A DNA stretch of 64,000 nt from Pseudogracilibacillus auburnensis (GCF_003201975.1 NZ_QJJQ01000002.1:324160-388159); one strand, 5' to 3'; positions 1-9,759 are shown, numbered from the stretch's first letter. Translations and numbers: made by a program. Notes: generated by a model not told the origin, from the sequence alone.

Positions 1-1502
1 AAACAATCTTTTACAAAGTCCGGATCTGGCATTGTTTCAAGGAAATTCCCGCCAGACATATAATATAGTTTCAATTTTCGTTCGTGTTCTTCTGGTAATA
101 GAGCATTTTCCAGTGAAACCCCAACAATATCTCCTTGCCACTCAGGGATATCAAAGCCCCATACCTCTTCGACACGCTTTCTTCCTTCTTCATTTATTGC
201 ACCACCAGGTAATGAAAATGGATCAGCCCCCATTTCTCCAGATCCTTGCACACCCGAATGACCGCGTATAGGCATAAGCCCGCAATGCTTCCTACCTAAA
301 AACCCACGTAATAATGCTAGATTTGCCACTTGTGAAATATTATCCGTACCGAAACGATGCTGTGTTAATCCCATCGACCAAACGAATACACCTGATGTTG
401 ATTTTGCAAGTATTTCAGCGAGTTCACCTATACGCTCTTTTGAGAGACCAGATGTTCTCTCTAATTGGGCCCAATCATAGGCGGTAACCTTTTCACGTAA
501 TTCCTCAAACCCATTTACATGTTCTAAAACGAAGGAATGATCAATTGCGGAACCGTGTTCTTTTTCTTCCATTTCAAACCAATGTTTCATCACCCCATGC
601 ATAAAGGCAATATCACCGCCGATATTTACTTGGTACACATCATCAGCAATTTTTGTTCCAAATAAGGCGGACTCTGGAACAGAAGGTACCCAATATTTAT
701 CCATCGATGGCTCATAATATGGATTAATCATGATTATTTTTGTACCTTTACGTTTTGCCGCATACATATATTTTGTTGAAACAGGTTGGTTATTAGCTGC
801 TACTGACCCCCAAAAAACAAGGACATCTGTACCGATCCAGTCTAAATAGTTACAACTCGACGCCCCAATTCCGACCGACCGAGTAAGGGCTGTTTTGGAT
901 GGTGAGTGACATATACGTGAAGCGTTATCGATGTTATTTGTTCCAAGAAAACGAGACACTTTAGCTGCAACGTAATAAGATTCATTCGTTATTCCGCGTG
1001 ATGTTAAATAAAATGCGTATTGCTTCGGATCAATTGATTTTATTTTATCTGCAATCGTATCCATTGCTTCATCCCAAGAAATCCGCTTGAACTTTCTTTC
1101 TCCAGGTCGGCGGATAAGTGGGTATGGAATACGTCCAAGCTTCCGCAATTCCGTACTACTCATATTCCGTAATTCATCAATATCAGCATGAAGTATATCT
1201 GGTTTCATTGCTTTCATTGTATTTAAACGTAGTACATTTAGTCTTGTTGTACATATATGTGGTCCAACTAACGTTTGATCATGCAGGCCTTGTACACCTA
1301 ATGCACAACCATCGCATACTCCCTTCGTTAAAATCCGTGTCGCATAAGGCAAATTATCTTTGTTTTCCCAAACGACTTTCATTGTATCACGGATATGATG
1401 TGGTTTGATTTTTCCTAATCCAAAAGGAACCTTACTTACCCAAAGACTTGGATCAGGTTTTTTTGGCAGTTTGATAGGTCCAGTATGTTTCGTTTTTTCC
1501 AC
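1..1502 (-). CDS. FdhF/YdeP-family molybdopterin oxidoreductase (formate dehydrogenase-like), 3' end outside window
   Basis: About 500 N-terminal residues are visible; the family is usually about 750-790 residues, so the C-terminal third lies beyond base 1. I chose a GTG start at 1502 because GGAGGGG sits about 7 nt upstream and no better start is in frame. The sequence carries the CDGCALG motif (Cys63/Cys66) typical of the YdeP-like branch, a long molybdopterin-binding region with DVLVFWGSVAANNQP and IIMINPYYEP segments, and the GHSGVQGSGEMG stretch. The family consists of Mo-bis-MGD oxidoreductases, annotated as formate dehydrogenase-like but with few proven substrates. The next gene upstream on the same strand is an oxalate/formate-type MFS carrier, consistent with a small-carboxylate role. 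A terminator and a decayed repeat separate the two, so they are probably separate transcripts. Confidence 0.85.
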   Translation of the reverse strand, partial: MEKTKHTGPIKLPKKPDPSLWVSKVPFGLGKIKPHHIRDTMKVVWENKDNLPYATRILTKGVCDGCALGVQGLHDQTLVGPHICTTRLNVLRLNTMKAMKPDILHADIDELRNMSSTELRKLGRIPYPLIRRPGERKFKRISWDEAMDTIADKIKSIDPKQYAFYLTSRGITNESYYVAAKVSRFLGTNNIDNASRICHSPSKTALTRSVGIGASSCNYLDWIGTDVLVFWGSVAANNQPVSTKYMYAAKRKGTKIIMINPYYEPSMDKYWVPSVPESALFGTKIADDVYQVNIGGDIAFMHGVMKHWFEMEEKEHGSAIDHSFVLEHVNGFEELREKVTAYDWAQLERTSGLSKERIGELAEILAKSTSGVFVWSMGLTQHRFGTDNISQVANLALLRGFLGRKHCGLMPIRGHSGVQGSGEMGADPFSLPGGAINEEGRKRVEEVWGFDIPEWQGDIVGVSLENALLPEEHERKLKLYYMSGGNFLETMPDPDFVKDC

Positions 1503-1608
1503 AAAAAACCCCTCCATTCGTTTTGATATCGATCCGTTCATCATTCATTATGCAAAAATTTCAGTTGTTTGATCAAACTAAAATGATAGTGTCCTATTAC
1601 ATTGATAA

Positions 1609-1656
1609 AAAGCCGTAACAATCATCTATCATTGAAAAAGAAATTGCTACGGCTTT
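1609..1656 (-). terminator. Rho-independent terminator
   Basis: The arms AAAGCCGTA and TACGGCTTT pair across a 30-nt loop. On the minus strand the stem is followed by TTTTTAT. It probably ends the MFS transcript that stops at 1950 and insulates the oxidoreductase gene that starts at 1502. Confidence 0.6.
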
Positions 1657-1764
1657 ATAAATAGTATACATGAATTCGGTACATCATTAAGGCTCGCTGC
1701 ACTTAATTCTTCAAATCCGTCCATCAGCACTTTTTTCGCTGCTCTTTATTCTGGTATTGACAAT

Positions 1765-1937
1765 TGACTAGGACATAATTAAACGATCAAGTCTAAATAT
1801 ACGCCAAAACTAGTACATCTCGTACGTCGGAGACTCACCATTCGCCTGAGGTACGCCAAATACTATTCCGAGGCAGGTGATATGCAACTACCATTGTTCG
1901 GGTATTTCTTTCGTAAAAACACTTTTTTCCTAGCCTC
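1765..1937. repeat. Decayed copy of the GAGGCTGGGACA intergenic repeat
   Basis: It starts with GACTAGGACATAATTAAACG and ends with CACTTTTTTCCTAGCCTC. It shares the internal string CAACTACCATTGTTCGGGT with the better copy at 12720-13021 (CAGCTACCATTGTTCGGGT there). The middle is shortened and degraded. It abuts the 3' end of the MFS gene. Confidence 0.6.
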
Positions 1938-1949
1938 ATTTACTCTTTC

Positions 1950-3230
1950 TTATGCCTTGGTCGCTACCCTAGATACTCTAGGTTTCGATTTAACTTGTTT
2001 TTCCTGTAAACGCCTAATATCTGTACGAATCCAAATCGAAACGAAAAGTGCAACAGCAAATAGAACACCAAATATCATCATCGTCATATTATAACTATTT
2101 GTAAGATCATAAATTCGGGATAATAATACTGGACCGACAACTCCTGCAAGTGCCCATGCAGTTAATATATAGCCATGTATCGCTCCAAGCTGTTTTGTTC
2201 CAAATAAATCGCCAATATACGCTGGGATGGAAGCAAATCCGCCACCATAGCAAGTTAAAATTAGAAAAAGTAACAGTTGGAATACGATTGCATTCGTTGC
2301 AAATGGAAGAACAAAAAACGCGATTACTTGAATGACAAAAAATGCTGTATATACATTTGGTCTACCGATATAATCCGATAAGGACGCCCAGCCTAGTCTG
2401 CCCGCTCCATTGAATAAACCAAGAAGTCCAACCATTGTAGCCGCTGCAATCGCAGTCATACCAGTAATCTCTTGAGCCATCGGGGAGGCAACAGCTAAAA
2501 TAGCAATTCCACATGTTATATTAATAAATAGCATGATCCAAAGCATCCAAAACCTTCTCGTTTTCACTGCTTCATTGGCAGTTAGTTGAGACAAATCTGC
2601 TTTTATTTTACTCGTACCGTTCTTTTTACTTTCAATAAACCCTTTAGGTGCCCATCCTTCTGGCGGTGGAGATAGATATTGTGCCGATAACGTCATCACA
2701 ACGAAGTAAATAAGCCCTAAAATGTAAAATGTACTAGAAATCCCGACATTTTCTATTAGAGTTGCTGCTGCTGGCCCACTTATTAGTGCCGCAAAGCCAA
2801 ACCCCATAATAGCAAGCCCTGTCGCAAGTCCTCTTCGATCTGGGAACCATTTTACAAGCGTTGACACAGGTGCAATATATCCGATTCCTAATCCCGTACC
2901 ACCAATCACCCCATAAAAAATGTATAATAAAGATAGTGACTCCATCATCGTTGCTAATCCTGATCCCGCAACCCCAACACCGAAAAAAACCGCTGCTAGC
3001 ATACCTGATTTTCGTGGTCCATTTTTTTCAACGAAACGTCCCATGAATGCTGCTGACGTTCCTAAAAAGAAAATGGCGATACTAAATGCAAGTGAAACTT
3101 GGGTTGTATCCCACCCGTACTGATCAACCATAGGATTCGTAAAAACACTCCAAGCGTAGGCAGAACCTATTGAAATGTGTATTCCTACAGCAGATGCAGC
3201 AATTAGCCAACGATTTTTTACTTTTTGCAT
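1950..3230 (-). CDS. OFA (oxalate/formate antiporter) family MFS transporter
   Basis: The 426-residue protein has about 12 hydrophobic segments. The N-terminus reads KNRWLIAASAVGIHISIGSA followed by YAWSVF, a hallmark of the OFA branch of the major facilitator superfamily (oxalate/formate antiporters and putative monocarboxylate carriers). GPRKSG between TM2 and TM3 is the MFS loop motif. Its length fits the family. Its neighbour on the same strand is a formate-dehydrogenase-like enzyme, so formate, oxalate or another short carboxylate is a reasonable substrate class; the exact substrate cannot be read from sequence. A perfect cre-like site 225-240 nt upstream suggests CcpA control. Confidence 0.85.
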   Translation of the reverse strand: MQKVKNRWLIAASAVGIHISIGSAYAWSVFTNPMVDQYGWDTTQVSLAFSIAIFFLGTSAAFMGRFVEKNGPRKSGMLAAVFFGVGVAGSGLATMMESLSLLYIFYGVIGGTGLGIGYIAPVSTLVKWFPDRRGLATGLAIMGFGFAALISGPAAATLIENVGISSTFYILGLIYFVVMTLSAQYLSPPPEGWAPKGFIESKKNGTSKIKADLSQLTANEAVKTRRFWMLWIMLFINITCGIAILAVASPMAQEITGMTAIAAATMVGLLGLFNGAGRLGWASLSDYIGRPNVYTAFFVIQVIAFFVLPFATNAIVFQLLLFLILTCYGGGFASIPAYIGDLFGTKQLGAIHGYILTAWALAGVVGPVLLSRIYDLTNSYNMTMMIFGVLFAVALFVSIWIRTDIRRLQEKQVKSKPRVSRVATKA

Positions 3231-3455
3231 GAAAATCCCCCTTATAAATGATTGTTATTATGATAAACCAACATAATAAAATGAAGGTTTGTTCCAAATT
3301 CATTACATTTACACTGGAAAGTAATTTCATGATGTGAAATACGTAATTTGATAGACTTCTTATATAATCAATTGTACCTATTTAGTTAAGTATTAAAGTT
3401 ATGCTTTTCTATATTTAAGAAATATTCCGTTTTTTATATACGTGCTATCATATCA

Positions 3456-3469
3456 TGTAAGCGATTGCA
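3456..3469. promoter_or_regulatory. Putative cre site (CcpA)
   Basis: TGTAAGCGATTGCA matches TGNAANCGNWNNCA at every fixed position. It lies in the gap between comFC and the OFA transporter, about 230 nt upstream of the transporter start, so it could act on that promoter or as a roadblock. The rest of the 326-nt gap shows only AT-rich sequence. Confidence 0.55.
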
Positions 3470-3556
3470 AATCAATAATATTGTCAACGTTTTGTCACAT
3501 TTTTGTCGAAACTAGTTATTCCCCAATTATATGATGCTAGCTGTTAAATCATGAAC

Positions 3557-4243
3557 TTACCCACGAACTAAAGTATACGCATATACTTTTGGACACCCAT
3601 TTATTTTTAGGAGATTAGCAGCATGACGGATCGTTCTTCCAGTCGTATAAATATCATCGATCAAAATAACTGGTTTCGTTATTGGCTTTGTTAATGTAAA
3701 GGGGTTTTCAGACATCATGCGCTCGATTCTCGTTTTTTTTGATTGTTTTTCAGAATGAATTCTTTTCAGTATCTCCATTTGTTTCAAGTTTAAAAAAGAA
3801 GCTAATAATTGGGACTGATTAAATCCTCTTTCAATTAATCGTTCATCACTTAAAGGTATTGGAATGATCGCTGCTTGCTTTTTTAACGTTGAATAACTTT
3901 TCATAAAATGGATCAACCATTCTCTTCTGAAGACTTCACCTAATATATAATCGCCTCGATACTTCCATTTTGCAATCATCTCTTTCATAAAATGATTATA
4001 CGAATAAAGGGATACATTTCTGTCCAATGGATCATTCCCTGCATAAATGCTTTTCCATTTCTCGCAATCTTCACATGTCTTGTTTCCAGATGGGCGACTA
4101 CAAATCGTACAGCGATTTCCAGTGATTTTTTTAAATTTAGCTATACAAAGGGGACATAATTTTTGCTGTTTTTGCAAATGGATCACATTTCCCCAATTAG
4201 TATGAACAATTAATTCTTCATCGCACCATAAACAATAGTTCAT
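3557..4243 (-). CDS. comFC: ComF family protein (late competence, phosphoribosyltransferase fold)
   Basis: The 228-residue protein starts with paired-cysteine zinc-binding motifs (CLWCDEE, CPLC, then CTIC, CEDCEKW). It ends with a type I phosphoribosyltransferase domain, with VILIDDIYTTGRTI near residue 192 as the PRPP loop. ComFC is needed for transformation in Firmicutes and interacts with ComFA; its enzymatic activity is unproven. The gene begins 4 nt after the comFA stop with an AAGGAG site overlapping that stop, so the two are co-transcribed. comFB, which lies between them in B. subtilis, is absent, as in many other genera. The flagellar genes that follow comFC in B. subtilis (yvyF, flgM, flgK) are not here. 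Confidence 0.9.
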   Translation of the reverse strand: MNYCLWCDEELIVHTNWGNVIHLQKQQKLCPLCIAKFKKITGNRCTICSRPSGNKTCEDCEKWKSIYAGNDPLDRNVSLYSYNHFMKEMIAKWKYRGDYILGEVFRREWLIHFMKSYSTLKKQAAIIPIPLSDERLIERGFNQSQLLASFLNLKQMEILKRIHSEKQSKKTRIERMMSENPFTLTKPITKPVILIDDIYTTGRTIRHAANLLKINGCPKVYAYTLVRG

Positions 4244-4247
4244 CCAT

Positions 4248-5777
4248 TCACTCCTTTTTTGAATTAGTTGTTAATTTCATTGCCCGTTTATTCATCTCTA
4301 GTATCGAATCACGAGCCATGATCATTGCATCTGTCTTTCCATCATGAAAAAAGACTACTTCCCCTTTCGGATCGACTGGGCTTCTTCCTGCCCGTCCAGT
4401 GATTTGTACTAATGCAGCTTCATCAAAAATGATATGACCTGCGTCGAGAACTGCAACATCAATGGACGGGAAAGTAACGCCCCGTTCTAAAATCGTTGTC
4501 GTAATAAGCGCATATATTTTCTTTTCACGGAAAGAAGTGATCTTTTCTTCCCGTACTTTATCTTCTGCATGAACACTAATCATTTCTTTTTGATTTGAAA
4601 TAAGTTGATGGTGTAGAAAAAGTGAAATAAGAGGTTCTCTAAGGGAGTTTGCAAGTTGAATGGTTGGAACAAAAATAAGCATTTGTCGAGTTGGCTTTTC
4701 TCTCTCTTTTAGCCATTGAATAAACTTCTCTGGAAGCATATTGTTTTCTAACCGACGTTTCAAAGAGGAACAATAGAAGAGGTTAGGAATTTCAAGAGGA
4801 AGCCCATGAAAACGAACGGGTACAAACACATAGTCTATTTTCTTCGTCATAACTCTATTTCGCAGCTTTTTTCGCGGGGTAGCCGTCAAATAGATTCGTG
4901 CAGCGTTCTTTTTTGCTGCTCTCCTTGCTGCAAATTGAAGAGACTTGTCATGATGAAAAGGAAATGCATCAATCTCATCAATAATAAGCACATCGAATGC
5001 ATGTTGATATCTTAGAAGCTGGTGAGTTGTCGCGATCATAAGTTGAGCTGTTCCATCATTATCCCGACTCCCGCTATATAATGCCTGAATATGGAGAGAA
5101 GTGAAGGCTCGCTGAAGGCGGGGTAATAATTCTCGGACAACATCTGCTCTAGGTGTTGCGATACATACTCGCTTCCCCAGCTCAAGCGCTGTCGTAATCC
5201 CTTGAAAAAGCATTTCTGTTTTTCCAGCCCCTGTCACCGCCCATACTAGCTGCTCTCCTCCTCGCTTGACTGTTTCCATAATTTTATCGGCTGCATGCTG
5301 TTGTGCTTCGGTTAATGTTCCGTTCCATGTACAAGGACTTTTTAATTGTGGCCAACGGTACCTTTCCCCCGACCAATAATATAAATGTTCACATTCCATT
5401 ACTCTACCCATATTGATACAGTTTCGGCAATAACGATGTCGTTTTTGACAACGAGAACAGGGGATTTCCGCAAATAAAGACTTCTTTTTATTATTACATC
5501 GGATACACTTTGTGAAAAATAAACCGTTTTGAATGGAGGGGATTGGGGTAAATATACGGTAGGTTAGTAGTTTCTGAAAAAGTGCTTCTTGTACTACTAT
5601 TTCATCTCTAAGCAACAATTTTCCTGTATATTTCTTAGCTAAGTCTTTCACATAGTTATTATCAAGTTGAACGTCTTTAGTCCTAAGGGGTGGGGAGTGA
5701 TGACTTGTTATTCTCCCCTTTTTTCCAATCAGTTGATTCCACATCGAAACTAGTTTTCGGCTGACATATGTAATCAA
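4248..5777 (-). CDS. comFA: ComFA, DEAD-like ATP-dependent DNA translocase for transformation
   Basis: The 509-residue protein is a superfamily 2 helicase-like ATPase thought to drive single-stranded DNA uptake at the cytoplasmic side of the membrane. A four-cysteine zinc finger (CIRC...CSRC...CRNC) lies at about residues 90-120. Walker A (AVTGAGKTE) is near residue 178 and the DEAD-box variant DEID near residue 265. TATPRKK follows as motif III, and the C-terminal helicase half has QITGRAGRS as motif VI. The start is TTG at 5777 with AAGGTGG 9 nt upstream. The degV stop is only 14 nt upstream, so degU-degV-comFA-comFC may form one transcript. Confidence 0.93.
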   Translation of the reverse strand: MITYVSRKLVSMWNQLIGKKGRITSHHSPPLRTKDVQLDNNYVKDLAKKYTGKLLLRDEIVVQEALFQKLLTYRIFTPIPSIQNGLFFTKCIRCNNKKKSLFAEIPCSRCQKRHRYCRNCINMGRVMECEHLYYWSGERYRWPQLKSPCTWNGTLTEAQQHAADKIMETVKRGGEQLVWAVTGAGKTEMLFQGITTALELGKRVCIATPRADVVRELLPRLQRAFTSLHIQALYSGSRDNDGTAQLMIATTHQLLRYQHAFDVLIIDEIDAFPFHHDKSLQFAARRAAKKNAARIYLTATPRKKLRNRVMTKKIDYVFVPVRFHGLPLEIPNLFYCSSLKRRLENNMLPEKFIQWLKEREKPTRQMLIFVPTIQLANSLREPLISLFLHHQLISNQKEMISVHAEDKVREEKITSFREKKIYALITTTILERGVTFPSIDVAVLDAGHIIFDEAALVQITGRAGRSPVDPKGEVVFFHDGKTDAMIMARDSILEMNKRAMKLTTNSKKE

Positions 5778-5791
5778 TTTTCAATACCACC

Positions 5792-6637
5792 TTATTCAGT
5801 ATACCAACAAACACCGATCGACCCTTCACCTAAGTGCGTACCAATTACTGGTCCAAAGTAGCTGATGATCGACTCGATTTCTGGATGATTTTTCGCAAAA
5901 TCTTCTCGCAATTTCGTTACTACCGCTTCATTATTTGCATGAATAAAGACAACTCGTACAATTTTTTTATTCACCGCTTCATCTTCAAGCATGGACATCA
6001 TTCGGTTAATCGCTTTTTTTCTTGTACGTATTTTTTCAAACGGAACAATTAATCCGTCAACAATATGTAAGATCGGTTTAATATTTAACAAGCTTCCTAA
6101 CAATGCTTGGGCACTATTTAATCTTCCACCCCTTTGTAAATGACTTAAATCATCTACCATAAAATAAGTGCGGGTTTTACTTTTCATATCATCCAAATGA
6201 GTGATTATTTCATCTACTGTTTTCCCTTGTTGAACCATTTCGGCAGCTGCGATTGCATACAAACCTTGTGGCATAGCACTTAATTCTGAGTCATATGGGT
6301 ATACTTTTACGTTTTCCACCATGTTCCCTGCACTTTTCGCTGCTTCATATGTACCACTAAACTTCTTAGAAAGATGGATAGAAATAATTGCATCATAGTC
6401 CTTTGAAAGTTCCTCAAATAATTCGATAAATGTACCGATCGCCGGTTGCGATGTTGAGGGTAAATCTTTTGATTGTTTAACTTTTGCATAAAATTCTGCG
6501 GTCGTAATATCCATTCCTTCACGAAAGGACTCATCTCCAAAAACAACACTTAATGGTACGGTATGAATATGATACTTTTCTAGTAAATTTTCTGGAATAT
6601 AAGCAGTACTATCCGTTACAATTGCTACTTTCATCAT
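5792..6637 (-). CDS. degV: DegV family fatty-acid-binding protein
   Basis: The 281-residue protein is of normal DegV length. These proteins bind a fatty acid in a buried pocket; in Firmicutes they act in fatty-acid kinase systems with FakA-like partners. The family signatures VAIVTDSTAYIP at the N-terminus and SQPAIGTF, IHLSKKFSGTYEAA and GGRLNSAQA are present. An open frame extends upstream into degU, but I placed the start at the first ATG of an ATG-ATG pair after AAAGGGGGG; the second ATG (6634) is equally possible and has slightly better spacing. The name comes from its location beside degU, not from a regulatory link. It lies between degU and comFA, as yviA does in B. subtilis. Confidence 0.9.
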   Translation of the reverse strand: MMKVAIVTDSTAYIPENLLEKYHIHTVPLSVVFGDESFREGMDITTAEFYAKVKQSKDLPSTSQPAIGTFIELFEELSKDYDAIISIHLSKKFSGTYEAAKSAGNMVENVKVYPYDSELSAMPQGLYAIAAAEMVQQGKTVDEIITHLDDMKSKTRTYFMVDDLSHLQRGGRLNSAQALLGSLLNIKPILHIVDGLIVPFEKIRTRKKAINRMMSMLEDEAVNKKIVRVVFIHANNEAVVTKLREDFAKNHPEIESIISYFGPVIGTHLGEGSIGVCWYTE

Positions 6638-6662
6638 TGCCCCCCCTTTAACAATAAAGTGA

Positions 6663-7355
6663 TTAAAATACTTCAACCCAACCGTTTCGAATAGCTGTAA
6701 CAACAGCTTGTGTACGATCGTTTACATCCATTTTTTGCAATATATTACTGACATGATTTTTGACCGTTTTTTCGCTAATGACTAGAGTCTCCGCGATACG
6801 ACGGTTGCTTTGTCCCTCTGATAAAAGTTGTAAAACTTGGCATTCACGTTTCGTTAGTAAATGTAGTGGCTTTCTATATTCTATTTCACCTGCACCTGAA
6901 GATGATTCCTTATTTTCTACTAATTTACGATACTCTTGAACTAGATTGTGAGTAACTTTAGGATGTAAATAAGAGCCACCATCATAGACGACTTTTATTG
7001 CCTCCATTAAAGATTCTGTATCCATTTCTTTTAGTAAGTACCCTTGTGCACCTGTTTGGAGTGCATGAGTAACATAACTCTCATCTTCATGGATCGATAA
7101 AATAATTATTTTTACATCAGGATTATTTTGTAATAAATCTTTCGTAGCTTCGATCCCATTCATCTCTGGCATATTTATATCCATTAATACAATATCTGGT
7201 TGATATTTTTCAACTATTTCTTTTGCATCATACCCATCGTCTGCTTCTGCGACAACTTCAAATGATGGTTCAAAGCTTAGTATTCTTTTTACTCCTTCTC
7301 GAAATAGTTTATGATCATCAATTAGTGCAATAGTAATTACTTCTTTCGAAACCAT
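6663..7355 (-). CDS. degU: Two-component response regulator DegU
   Basis: The 230-residue protein has a receiver domain (DDH acidic pair near residue 14, phospho-acceptor Asp in [14 protein letters not shown] near residue 57, conserved Lys in LLKEMD). A LuxR-type helix-turn-helix follows at the C-terminus ([31 protein letters not shown]). It is a close match to B. subtilis DegU, which controls degradative enzymes, competence and multicellular behaviour when phosphorylated by DegS. A 91-nt gap separates it from degS and could hold an internal promoter. Confidence 0.95.
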   Translation of the reverse strand: MVSKEVITIALIDDHKLFREGVKRILSFEPSFEVVAEADDGYDAKEIVEKYQPDIVLMDINMPEMNGIEATKDLLQNNPDVKIIILSIHEDESYVTHALQTGAQGYLLKEMDTESLMEAIKVVYDGGSYLHPKVTHNLVQEYRKLVENKESSSGAGEIEYRKPLHLLTKRECQVLQLLSEGQSNRRIAETLVISEKTVKNHVSNILQKMDVNDRTQAVVTAIRNGWVEVF

Positions 7356-7446
7356 AAAAGTATTCCCTCCATTAGTTTTATTTTATTGTATCTGTTTATC
7401 AAACAAAATGCACCATATTATACGAAAACATAATATAACAAGGTTA

Positions 7447-8604
7447 TTAAGACCTATCAAAACTTTGATTATATGGTACTATTATCCTAATAGTAGTTCC
7501 TTCTCCCCTTCCTGATTCGATCAATAATTTCCCGTCTAATATTTCAACACGTTCTTTCATTCCGATTAATCCGAATGAATCTTTTTTCTCAATATCATGA
7601 TCAAATCCAATTCCATCATCTCTAATTATAACAGTTATTTGATCGGGAAGTACTTCAATCGTCACTTTGATTAAATTTGCTTCGGCATGATTTATAGCAT
7701 TTTGTAGTGCTTCTTGTACTAAGCGAAAAATTGCTACTTCATAATTTGCTTCTAACCTTCTTTCATCCCCAAGTAAAATTAATTCAATTTCAATATTGTT
7801 ATATTCTGACATGGTCGCAATATGCTTTTTAATTGTTGGAAAAAGTCCAAGGTCATCTAAAGCCATTGGGCGTAAATCATAAATAATCCGTCTTACCTCT
7901 TGTAAGGAAGAACGAATATTTCCGCGGATACTTTTCACTTCTTTTAGTGCTTGTTCGACATTGCCTTCTCGAAAAGCTAAATCAACAATTTCAGAGCGAA
8001 TTAATATGTTTGCAAGCATTTGTGCAGGCCCGTCATGGATTTCTCGTGAAAGTCTTTTACGTTCGATTTCTTGAGCCTCGATAATTTTCAACCCAAATTG
8101 TTGTTTTTCTTTTGCTGTTTTTAATGCTTTATTTACTTTACTGAAATCATCATGTAAATACGTCAATACGACAGATACTTTTCTACCCAAGTTGGTTGCA
8201 TGTTCAATCGTTCGTTTTAAACGAATAATTCGTCTTTCTAACTCGTCCCGTTTTTGGCGAAGTCTTTTTTCTTCTTGACGCATAATCGCTAAGTTTGTCT
8301 GTAAGGAATGCGTTTCTTCATAGACATGGCGAATATCGCTTTCCGTATAACGATTAAATTCACGACTTACGACCGAAAGTTTTTGCCTTGACTTTCTTAC
8401 CTCTACTTCTAGTCGGTCGCCACGTTTTATATAATCTTTCACCATCATTTTAGTTTCTTCTAGTTCCCGTTGTAAATGAGCGTGTTCTTCCATCGCTTCT
8501 TCACTTATATGAAATATTTCATCTTTACTTTTTTCAACGACATTCGTCATTTCGTCTATAATAGTGTCTAACGTTTTTTTATCCATTTGATTCTCCAAAA
8601 CCAT
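7447..8604 (-). CDS. degS: Sensor histidine kinase DegS
   Basis: The 385-residue cytosolic kinase has no membrane segment. Residues 1-175 are almost entirely coiled coil with the DegS sensor-domain pattern. The phosphorylation motif is LSREIHDGPAQMLANIL near residue 188 (HisKA_3 type). A HATPase domain follows, with NAINHAEA, DDGIGFDHD and FGLIGMKERVEIL. Its partner is DegU immediately downstream. A second ATG at 8586 has GGAG at good spacing (giving MDKKTLD) and may be the real start. A divergent gene (yigZ) starts 63 nt away, so the two share a promoter region. Confidence 0.95.
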   Translation of the reverse strand: MVLENQMDKKTLDTIIDEMTNVVEKSKDEIFHISEEAMEEHAHLQRELEETKMMVKDYIKRGDRLEVEVRKSRQKLSVVSREFNRYTESDIRHVYEETHSLQTNLAIMRQEEKRLRQKRDELERRIIRLKRTIEHATNLGRKVSVVLTYLHDDFSKVNKALKTAKEKQQFGLKIIEAQEIERKRLSREIHDGPAQMLANILIRSEIVDLAFREGNVEQALKEVKSIRGNIRSSLQEVRRIIYDLRPMALDDLGLFPTIKKHIATMSEYNNIEIELILLGDERRLEANYEVAIFRLVQEALQNAINHAEANLIKVTIEVLPDQITVIIRDDGIGFDHDIEKKDSFGLIGMKERVEILDGKLLIESGRGEGTTIRIIVPYNQSFDRS

Positions 8605-8667
8605 TTTCCAATCACCGACCTATGTTATAATTAGGAAAGCACTATCTTATCGGAGGAATTAATCTAT

Positions 8668-9303
8668 ATGCTAAATTATTATTATACCGTAAAACAAGCT
8701 GGTACACACGAAATAATTATTCAAAAATCTCGATTTATCGGATATGTAGAAAGAGTAAAGTCAGCGGAGGAGGCTCAACAATTTGTTCAAAAAATCAAAA
8801 AAAAGCATCATGATGCCACACATAATTGCTCGGCTTACTTAATCGGTGATCATGATGAAATTCAAAAGGCAAATGATGATGGAGAACCTAGTGGTACAGC
8901 CGGCATCCCAATGTTGGACGTATTAAAAAAGCTTCAATTAAAAAATACTGCTGTTGTTGTTACACGCTATTTCGGTGGGATAAAACTCGGTGCTGGAGGA
9001 TTAATCCGAGCTTACAGCAGCACAACTTCTGAAACAATTAAAACAATAGGCATCGTAAAAGGTGAGTTAATGCAAGGGATATCCTTGAGCATCGAGTATC
9101 CTTTACTTGGAAAAGTGGAAAATGCCTTACGGATGTCATCCCATGTGATCGATCATATTAATTATTTAGAAAAAGTAGAATTAATTGTCTATGTCCATAT
9201 CGGAGTTGCTGATTCCTTTCAAGCGGAAATGATTGATTTAACAAATAATCAAATTATACTTAATGAAATAGATAAAAAATATATTGAAACGATCGTATCT
9301 TAA
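8668..9303 (+). CDS. yvyE: YigZ/IMPACT family protein (YvyE)
   Basis: The 211-residue protein has the UPF0029/IMPACT N-terminal domain with signature GEPSGTAGIPMLDVL near residue 73 and RYFGGIKLGAGGLIRAYS near residue 103. A ferredoxin-like C-terminal domain (DUF1949) follows. The molecular role of the family is unsettled; eukaryotic IMPACT affects translation control. Its position divergent from degS matches B. subtilis yvyE. The ATG has GGAGG about 9 nt upstream. Confidence 0.9.
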   Translation: MLNYYYTVKQAGTHEIIIQKSRFIGYVERVKSAEEAQQFVQKIKKKHHDATHNCSAYLIGDHDEIQKANDDGEPSGTAGIPMLDVLKKLQLKNTAVVVTRYFGGIKLGAGGLIRAYSSTTSETIKTIGIVKGELMQGISLSIEYPLLGKVENALRMSSHVIDHINYLEKVELIVYVHIGVADSFQAEMIDLTNNQIILNEIDKKYIETIVS

Positions 9304-9446
9304 GGTCTGTTGCTTGCAATTAGTAATGTTTTCTGGAATTCTCGGACAATTAAATGAATTAATTCGTCTGTTGAAGTTATATTATCTTGTTCCGTTTCGT
9401 AAATTATATTTTGTAATAAGCTTTTAAATCTTTCTTGTTCAGTCAT
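9300..9446 (-). CDS. Small hypothetical protein, 48 residues
   Basis: The ATG at 9446 has AAGGATG about 9 nt upstream. The product is short, charged and predicted helical (starts MTEQERFKSLLQNI, ends LLIASNRP). It overlaps the yvyE stop by 4 nt in convergent orientation, as real compact genes often do. I recognise no family. It could also be a chance frame. Confidence 0.45.
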   Translation of the reverse strand: MTEQERFKSLLQNIIYETEQDNITSTDELIHLIVREFQKTLLIASNRP

Positions 9447-9759
9447 TAATGATCATCCTTATTCTCAGTTATTCGAAAAGTCATCTTTCATTCCTATTCC
9501 TACATTATTTTAAACAATAATTGTAAATTCGACAAGACTTTTCTATCAATTGTTTTACTTTTTTTATCATATGCTATTTCAAAAGAAATTGGAATTTGTA
9601 CAAGTGTGATGGAAGAACGTTTTTTGTTGGTTTTTTTGAACGTTTAAATTGTGTTAATAAGTAATGAATATTTAATTTATTTGTTTCATTTCCCTTGGTA
9701 AGACGGTATAATAAGCGTAATAAAATGATTTAGAAATGTTCGTTTCAAGGAGTGATTTT

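Noticed and set aside
1118..1408. 96-codon plus-strand frame
   Set aside because: It is antisense to the molybdoenzyme gene, which explains the region.
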